This document shows positions 57,119 to 64,000 of a DNA stretch of 64,000 nucleotides, piece by piece (within the stretch, counting starts at the first letter, position 1; every line of letters begins with the position of its first letter). Below the pieces are notes generated by a model. That model did no database searches. It was not told the origin of the DNA and saw only the letters and a program-made list of their open reading frames with translations. A program made the translations under genes and the position numbers. The stretch comes from Protopterus annectens (Eukaryota; Chordata; Ceratodontiformes; Protopteridae), in NCBI RefSeq assembly GCF_019279795.1, contig NC_056738.1, positions 403,848,745-403,912,744 of the forward strand, in the 5' to 3' direction.

Positions 57119-57396
57119 ATACATGACAGAATGTAGATTCCAACTTTTCCACCTTAAATAACCAAAACTAAACATTCCACCTGACTTCCCATAAAGTTCT
57201 GAATACTGGTTCTGCTTTAGCTGTTGAGGACTGTGTCTGGTAAGCCTGTTGTACATGACAGAATGCAAATTCCAACTTTTCCACCTTAAAATAACCAAAA
57301 CTAAACATTCCACCTGACTTACCAGACTTCCCATAAAGTTCTGAATACTGGTTCTGCTTTAGCTGTTGAGAGGACTGAGTCTGGTAGGCCTGTTGT
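57119..57396. repeat. Tandem duplication of exon end plus intron start
   Basis: Unit 57119-57252 and unit 57252-57396 share TACATGACAGAATG, TTCCAACTTTTCCACCTTAAA, AACATTCCACCTGACTT and TTCTGAATACTGGTTCTGCT. The right unit contains ACTTACCAGACTTCCC (donor GTAAGT on the minus strand). The left unit has ACTTCCC instead, a deletion that removes the donor. Confidence 0.9.
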
Positions 57397-57593
57397 GTTT
57401 GGGGCAATACGGACAACTGATAAGGAGAGAAAGACTGCAAAGAAGGAAGCGATGTAGCCTGCTGGTAACCATAACTTATCTGTGCCATTGCTGGAATGCC
57501 TCCTGAAACACCAGGCCCAGAATCTAAACTTCTTTTGGCACCAATAAGTGGGTGCAATTTCCCCAACGGGGTAGTGTTCGCTCCCGTCGCCAT
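57323..57593 (-). CDS. Candidate first coding exon of an unidentified host gene
   Basis: ATG 57593 opens an 90-codon frame to a consensus splice donor (TCTG/GTAAGT, donor at 57322-57321), leaving phase 1. The protein begins MATGANTTPLGKLHPLIGAK and is rich in Gln, Ser, Tyr and Pro (YGYQQATSLPSLQSFSPYQ; QTQQAYQTQSSQQLKQNQY), as in low-complexity N-termini of nuclear or RNA-binding proteins. No folded domain is visible and I do not recognise the gene. In its favour: long biased frame, no TE similarity, strong donor, and a somewhat GC- and CpG-richer region upstream. Reading through the donor, the frame continues into the duplicated unit and is probably artefactual there. Downstream exons were not found in the window. 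Confidence 0.55.
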
Positions 57594-57599
57594 GTAATT

Positions 57600-57960
57600 T
57601 CTCCCCCGCAGCGACCAGACGGGTTAGAGTTCACTTATAAACTGCGCCACTTTCAAGGGCTCGCACTTGAGTATGGCAATCGATCAGTTTCTGTCTTATA
57701 CCACTTCCAAATGGACAGTACAAAATAAATAAATAAAACTATATCACCTCCTTAACTCAATACAATGGCGACACAAACCACCCCCTCTGGCGTGGAAAAA
57801 CGTGGGGCGGGACCACTACAGAACTATGAAACATACTACTCTGCCTCCTTCACTATGATTCCAAAGTAAGGATTACACAAAGCTGTTGTCAATCGACAGA
57901 ACGCCAAAAACGCTGTTGTGCATATGGCTCCTGCAAACGTCGCTCACAGTAACTAGGTTC
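57600..57960 (-). promoter_or_regulatory. Possible promoter / 5' UTR of the host gene
   Basis: This region is somewhat richer in CpG than its surroundings. It has a GC box (GGGGCGGGA at 57804-57812) and no clear TATA box in a good position. It lies directly upstream of ATG 57593 on the minus strand. The assignment is inference. Confidence 0.35.
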
Positions 57961-58475
57961 TGAAATACTAGGACTATAAAAATAAAAAAAATGGCACATT
58001 ACGTAAGTTAGTAATGTATGCGCACACAAGTTATTTATTTATTTTGTTTTTTTTTGGGGGGGGGGGGATATACAGGTACTGTAACTTAAAAAAAATACAA
58101 CCAACAATCTCTCCAGAGAAATTCATTTGATGTACACCCTTATCTTACTCAAGCAACTTGATGACGTGTATGTCAGAATTATGAATTAAGCTTACCTAAT
58201 TTCCATTAGATCAAGATAACATGGTTCAACATTAATTTTGTTAGCCTTATGGGCAGCTATTTGTATACCGGTAAACCCAAGGCCCTAAAAACAATATTAT
58301 AAGCAACAAAAATGTAATCAAACTTGGCGTTACTCTTAACGGTCAATACACACAGCGGAAATAAGCACAATAATAATATGAAAAAGTAACCCCAAATGTG
58401 TACATAGAACCCAACTTGCAATTGTGGTATGAGTTTACTAGGCCATAATAAAGACTCTTCCAACCTTGAATACCG

Positions 58476-58682
58476 TTACTGACCTGTTCTCAAATGCGAA
58501 GACTGTCCCATCAAATCGTAATCTCTCATACCGGAATCACCCCGATCGTTTCCAAAACTGTAATCATACTTACCAAATTTTGCGGAACGGCTGGGTGATT
58601 CTCGGTATTTTTGAGCTTCTTGCGCCCACATCGTACACGAGGCAATCCAGGCAACCGGTTCAAAGGCTCCAAATTTACACAA
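58476..58682 (-). other. Open frame of uncertain status upstream of the host exon
   Basis: A 68-codon minus-strand frame with Tyr/Asp/Gly/Arg-rich composition (KFGKYDYSFGNDRGDSGMRD). Two donor-like sites lie in it: TTTG/GTAAGTATG internally near 58572 and ACAG/GTCAGT at its end. It could be a coding exon or an alternative 5' exon of the same gene, or chance. No family recognised. Confidence 0.25.
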
Positions 58683-58699
58683 ACCGGCTTTTCTCTAGC

Positions 58700-60536
58700 T
58701 CAAAATAACAATAAATTACAACATTTTTGATAGTCTGCGAGACGTGTAACGTATCCAAGATTCACGCAATTTCAAGCTATGCCTCCAAATAAGTAGCAAG
58801 TTATTTTAATTTTTATCACACAGTCGCCTTCGCTTCCGATTACTGTCCAAACACTCTAATGCCGAGGACCAGCAGCATGCAAAACGTAGAAACTACAAAA
58901 CCCATCTACCAGGAAGTAGATGGTAAAAGGGGCGCGGCAGAAAAAAAGGTCTACTAGTCCCTTTAATTACTGCTGCTTGGCCACTGATTGCATTTCTTTG
59001 GTTGCTGAAAAAAAATGCAAGATGGATTGTAAATCAAGTGCTTCTTTCCAGATTTAAATAGAAAACCTGGTATAGCATCTTCTTACTAGTGTTTTGTCAC
59101 ACGAAAGGTATACCGAAATATTATAATGCATGAAGCCTCAAAATTGTCTCGAAGTCATGAGGCGCCGTAAGCTTGTTAAGCACCTATGTGTTGTATGAAA
59201 GCACTGTTAAACTCTAATCTCGCGCTAGAGAGTTAGTTACAACGATTAATGCAATCCGTCATAGTGCAGAGGGGCCATAAAATGGGTCAGTAGTCTGGGA
59301 GCATACTTACTTTTCAGCTGTTATGATTGAATGACTGACATTTGTTTATCGGGGAACTCTGGGTAATAAAATATTAGTTGTCATCGAAAAGCTATGTATA
59401 AAAGCTCCAGAGTTAAAACAGGCCCGGGAAGAAAAGGTCCATTTGCTTACACTACCAAGTTCCAATTAAGGAAAGAATAGTTTCATTTATACATTCTAAG
59501 ATTTTACAGACGTGGAAGTTACTAATGAGAAAGCCCACTTGCAATTTAGTGGATTGCACTGGCAGCCGTTATTTACAAAAATGATCCATAGCTCTCAACA
59601 TTCCAGCTCCAAAATGAGGAACACTAGCCCTCATAATGTGGAACAAATGGGCAAAATGTGGCACACGTACTAATGGCTTACTAACAACTTCAGCTAGGAA
59701 GGTCATAGGATGGTTAAAATATGCTGGTTTTACTTATAAAGAAGATATTTTAGAAAATTAATCTGATTTATTTTATTTACCATGGACCATGGATTTCACT
59801 TAAAAAATCCCTAACACTGAATGTGTTACAGACCCTTTCAATGTGGAACTTTGAGGAACATTAACTTTTTAAGACCCCAAATGAGGTACGTGAGGTACAG
59901 TTAAGAGGTTTGAACTGATCTGATGTTGTCCTTCTCATTCTTCCTCAACATATGGGTTCAGATATGATCATGGGATCCAACTTGGCCGCATATACCAAAC
60001 TTCAGATCGAGCTCTCGAGTTCCTCTCTCAACTCTTAAAGCCCTACTCCATCCCCATTGCCTTAGATCTCAATCTAATGTTGTCAAACTTCATTCCATCC
60101 TTGACAGATGGGCTCGGTCTGATATCAGAATCAACTCGGCCTTTACTACAGCTCGTGCCAGCCAAAAACTCTCAGGGTTTAACTCTACCTAGAATCTCTC
60201 TCTCTCAGTTACCTCAGATCTCATTTGCCGCTTTCAGAAATGGTCGTGTCTAGCTATTACACTCAAGCACTACTAGATTTAGGTAAATTTTTTGTCCTTT
60301 CCTTGCAATTTCTGTCTATATTTTTCTGTCTTACTTCCTTTTACACTGCTAATAGTATTATTGTTTTTGTAGCTCCCCACTATCATTATTGATAGTTTCT
60401 CCCTCTCTCTTGTGTTTTTATCTTAAATATAAAAATTTAAGTATAAAATATTCTCTCTTCTGCTCTCACTTTCCCTGTAGCTTGTGAAGTGAGACTTCCT
60501 TAACAATTTCTGTATAACTGTTTTTCACTGCTTGTC
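58700..60536. other. Noncoding, including leader of the DIRS element
   Basis: 58860-58960 is CpG-richer and contains ACTACAAAACCCAT, reminiscent of ACTACAATTCCC promoter motifs. TATAAAAG lies at 59398-59405. The part from about 59930 on is probably DIRS leader or terminal repeat, but the partner repeat would be outside the window, so I cannot delimit it. Confidence 0.35.
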
Positions 60537-62732
60537 ATGGACGAGAAGGGTAAGGACCCCTTTGGCTTAGAAAAATGCCAGAAGTGTAGCCATAAAATTC
60601 CTTTGTCAGATTTTCACTCACTATTTGTATATTGCCTTGGTCCTCATCATTTACATGAAGATTGTAGTATTTGTTATACTTTTAGCCACCATGCTTTAGT
60701 AGAAAAGCATAACAAACTAATTTTAAAAGGACTTTGGCCATCAGCTTTTGGAGAAGCCTTATCCACTGCTGATAAAGCTAAAACAGATATCTCATCTTCC
60801 TCCTCTACTTCTACTGACAAATTTAAAATATGCTATTCATTGTTTCCAACCTCCCCATCTGTTCCAAAAGCCAAAAAATTGAAGAGCTCAGCTCCAACTT
60901 TTCTCTTGGAACCAAAAGCCTCTGCGTCATTGGTACAGACAACTTCAATTTCAGCACCAACTACAATTGCAAGCCCTTCAACATCGAAGGCCACAACACA
61001 GGATTTGGTTTGTGTTCCATTGACTACAACTGTTTGACCTAGAACATCTTACTCCCCTTCAATTGATCCTTTTGCTGGGGAATTACCAAAAGTGTTTGTG
61101 CAGAGGCCTAAGTCTCCTTCAGCTTCGTTCATCTGCTCCACCAAAAGCCTCATGGAAGTGGACGTGGAGAGACTGGTGAATAAGATTTTATGGGCTAGAG
61201 GGCTTTCAGGCCCACCTTTGGTACCATTTCCTTCTGGCCTTGGTACCAAAACATCTTCCTTCACCCCACTGACTATTCCTCCTCTTACCTCCTTGGAACT
61301 CTTAGAATATTCTGTTCTGGTTCTCCCAGCACTGACGGTGTCAGCTGCAGAGTTGCACGCTTCTAGAGAGCTGACAATTACCCTGAGCTCTTTGGTTCTC
61401 TTGGGTGGAGATTTACCAGAGCCATAGCAGTCCTGTCAGTTCAGGTGAACAGGTCTCAACTCCAGGCTTTTCGGAGCCGTCCCTGCCCCTTTGAGCTTCA
61501 GCTCGAGTAAGTTTGGCTCTAACTTCAGCCTCGAGGCTTGGTTCTTCGGAGTGGGGAGTGATCCCGGTCTCAAGGCAGTCTTTCTTGGTACCAGGCTCCC
61601 TTCCCTCTTCAGGGGGACCAGCCTTCAAGGCTATGCAGAGGGCCCTTTCTCTAGCAGAGCTTCAGTTGGTACATACTCCATTGGAACTACCCCCCCCCCC
61701 AGTTCTACTATTCCAGTTGCCTCTCCACAGGGATAGCAGGTGCTGAAGCCTCACGTGTCACAGCCACAGGTACTGTCATCCACTGATACTTCCCCAGATT
61801 ATCCCCTAGAGGAGGTCCCACACAAAAAGAAGTGCAAGAAGAAGCAGTTACATTCCCCCCAGGAATCAGTAACCAAAGATACAGATTTCAATGAAGGGGA
61901 GGGGTCTCCACGGTCACCCCCTGAAGATGTCTCCTTGGAGAAATCTTGGAAATTTTGAAACAGAGGGGTAATCTTGGAAATTTTGAAGCAGAGGGGTGGT
62001 GGGAAGTCCCAAAACCCTTCCTCTGAGGAGTCTGTCTATCTGTAGGCATTTGGCCCCCAGCCATTTACCTCTTGGGTGACTCTGCCTGCTGATGAACTCA
62101 TTCAGTTGATTTTACAATGGGCACAGAAGGCCCCTGACTCCATCGAGCCCATCCCCAAGAGATCAGACAAAATACTTTCTGCACCCGAAGACAAACAATT
62201 TTGGGCCAAGGGTCTGGCTGCTGCTATTATGGTCTTAGCAGCTGCCACTACAAAGGAACTGGCTGAGGAGAGTTCCTCTGTCCATCTGTCCAACAGGGAG
62301 TCCCAGGCTATGGACAGATTCAGGAAGTGGGTCTATGCTTCAACAGCCTTTGCCATAAGGTCATTGAACTGCTTGGCGCATTTCACCAGACTCCAATGGG
62401 ATCTGATCAAGGAATTATCAGACATGCTGGCAGGAGCTATAGCTGAGGGAGTCCAAGACAAAGTGGCTTCCCAGTTAGCCACCCTAGAGTCTGTGTCTAA
62501 TTCATCCAAGAGGTTGATAGCAAAAACAGCTGAAGGGATCTCTAGAGCAGCAGGTACAGAGGTAGCCATTATGAGACATGCCTGGATACGCCTTTGTGAT
62601 TTTGCGGAACCATTCAAGTCTTCTTTTGTCAATGCTCCTTTTGACATAACATCCTTATTTGGCCCCAAAGTGAAAGAAACCTTGTCCAGATGTGGAAAAT
62701 ATGGTAAGACCCTTTCTGCTGTCAGTGTATAG
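60537..62732 (+). pseudogene. DIRS gag-like protein, one frame with six in-frame stops
   Basis: ATG 60537 opens MDEKGKDPFGLEKCQKCSHK, with the Cys/His array C-x2-C, CLGPHH, C-x2-C also found in the other DIRS. A Ser/Thr/Pro-rich middle follows, then a C-terminal domain (62076-62732: DSIEPIPKRSDKIL, SLNCLAHFTRLQWDLI, VAIMRHAWIRLCDF). The same frame runs through to TAG 62730, interrupted only by TGA 61035, TAG 61425, TGA 61446, TAG 61734, TGA 61956 and TAG 62043. I found no frameshift. Nucleocapsid role presumed. Confidence 0.8.
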
Positions 62733-64000
62733 TTTTTCACCCCACCCCCCCCAAACCAAAGGTCCTTTTCCAGGAACCAGAGGAGTAGTGGTAAAATGTA
62801 GTTCAAAAACTCCCAAGGTCCTTTCCAGGATACATGTGGAGGCAGTTCCCCCAGGGGCAGAGGGTGGAACTAGACTTGGAGACACTGCCCTCATGCCAGA
62901 AGTGGTCTGCAAAACCAGGGCTTCAGGGATTCTTTCCCCAGCAAGCCCTTTCAGCGCTTCTGAAGAGAGGCCCAATTGTATTCCTCTGGAGTCAGTCAGG
63001 GGACTCTTATCCTTGCACCTAAATACCTGGCGAGACATAACAACAGATTCCTGGGTGCAACAGATCATATCCAGAAGTTATACCTTTCCCTTTTCTCAAC
63101 CTCCCCCATTTCAGAAGAAAATCCCTGATATTCCAGCCAATCAGAGAGATGCAGCAGTACAAGAAATCCAAAAACTGCTGGACAAAAGGGTCATCCAACA
63201 AGTCCCACTATACCAAATAGGATCTGGAACATACTCAAGATTATTTTTAGTGCCAAAGAAGGCAGGGGTCTGGAAACCAGTTTTGGATCTCAGTGTACTG
63301 AACAAATCGGTTTGACAAACAAAGTTCTTGATGGTCATAGTACAGTCTGTTTTTCCCTTTCTGAAGAAAGACAACTGGATGTACTCAATACAGGATGCAT
63401 ATTACCACATAAAGATGGACAAATGCTACAGAAAGTTTCTCTGTTTCGGATTAGGAGACAGTTACTACCAATTCAGAGTACTGTCCTTTGGACTCACCAC
63501 AGCCCCCAGGGTGCTCACCAAATGCATGGCAGTAGTAGTGGCCCACTTGAGACTACAAGAAATCCATGTGTTTCCCTATCTGGATGACTGGCTCTTAACC
63601 GCTGCAACCAAGGATCAGCTGATAATATCCAGGAACTACAACCTCAGCACTTGTGCTCAGCTGGGGATAACAGTAAACCTTGAAAAATCACGTTTAACCC
63701 CAACACAAAAAGAGTTCATAGGGGCAGTATTGGATACTCAGACAACAACAGCATCTCTTCCCCCAGACTGTCACCAGAGAATTGTAGTTCAGGTTCAAAA
63801 GTTAATCCTCAGGAACAAAGTTCCAGCACATTCAGTCTTGCAAGCTATGAGATCCATGGCAGCTTCTATAACTCTGGTGCCACTAGGCAGATTTCACATG
63901 AGAATTCTTCAATGGTTACTAGCTTCCCAGTGGTCCATACTTCGTCACCCATTGTCACAACAAGTCCTGATCACCAAATGTTGGAGATCTTTGGTGGATG
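62692..64000 (+). pseudogene. DIRS reverse transcriptase, single in-frame stop, partial
   Basis: The frame overlaps the gag end by 41 bases. Motifs: TYSRLFLVPKKAGVWKPVLD, MYSIQDAYYHIKMD (motif A), VLSFGLTTAPRVLTKCM (motif B) and FPYLDDWLLTAA (motif C intact, 63571-63606), then LTPTQKEFIGAVLD (thumb) and PLGRFHMRILQWLL. Only TGA 63313-63315, between LNKSV and the next residues, breaks it. It is otherwise open to the window end. It would copy the element RNA and continue into RNase H outside the window. Confidence 0.85.

Larger units (their letters stand above)
60537..64000 (+). mobile_element. DIRS-type retroelement, left part (runs off the window)
   Basis: Gag and RT on the plus strand, related to the complete DIRS at 9.2-14.8 kb and to the remnant at 1.5-2.9 kb. 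The gag frame (60537-62732) overlaps the RT frame (from 62692 or earlier), as in other DIRS. RNase H, recombinase and right terminal repeat would lie beyond 64000. Confidence 0.85.

Noticed and set aside
60537..61037. 166-residue Cys/Ser-rich frame as a host zinc-finger gene
   Set aside because: Its Cys/His array matches the DIRS gag start at 14467 minus, and it continues into DIRS gag and RT.
1..64000. tRNA or rRNA genes
   Set aside because: I scanned by eye for cloverleaf-like A/B boxes and conserved rRNA words and saw only SINE-like degraded tRNA heads.

Overview
The window is vertebrate-type nuclear DNA made almost entirely of nested, decayed transposable elements. There are no bacterial-style operons. 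The retroelement mix is DIRS tyrosine-recombinase elements, a Penelope-like element (PLE) with a GIY-YIG domain, CR1-like LINEs with an esterase-type ORF1, L2-like, RTE-like and L1/Tx1-like LINEs, and two SINE families. This mix fits a TE-rich fish- or amphibian-grade vertebrate such as a lungfish, salamander or caecilian. The exact lineage cannot be fixed from the sequence alone.

Layout. 1-3 kb: unassigned DNA, then a DIRS remnant (minus). 3.2-15.5 kb: a PLE with an inverted partial copy of its own 3' half at its left end. An L2-like LINE tail (7.6-8.5 kb) and a structurally complete 5.6-kb DIRS element (9224-14779, minus) are nested in the PLE. 15.5-25 kb: a palindromic MITE, a second DIRS remnant, a CR1 tail, a TG tract, and two copies of an unusual hairpin-rich repeat with a palindromic MITE and a SINE between them. 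25.3-29.35 kb: a nearly full-length CR1-like LINE. 30.5-32 kb: a third DIRS remnant. 37.8-38.6 kb: a third, richest copy of the hairpin repeat. 39.2-41 kb: RTE-like LINE sequence. 42.5-49.7 kb: an L2-like tail, then an L1/Tx1-like LINE (minus) broken inside its RT by a CR1 fragment. 50.9-55.2 kb: a SINE and another CR1-like LINE. 57.1-58.7 kb: the only candidate host-gene sequence, a minus-strand first coding exon ending in a consensus splice donor, with its donor end tandemly duplicated. 60.5-64 kb: the left part of another DIRS element (plus) that runs off the window.

Most coding signals belong to retroelements. Best preserved are the DIRS tyrosine recombinase at 9745-11031 (all catalytic residues present) and the gag and RT frames at 60.5-64 kb, which are interrupted only by in-frame stops. 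The observations most worth a second look are the repeat family built from successive palindromes, the hammerhead-ribozyme-like motif in every PLE terminal repeat, the exact DIRS end/junction architecture, and the duplicated exon with a lost donor. If the 57.3-57.6 kb exon is real, the DNA to its left would be its first intron.
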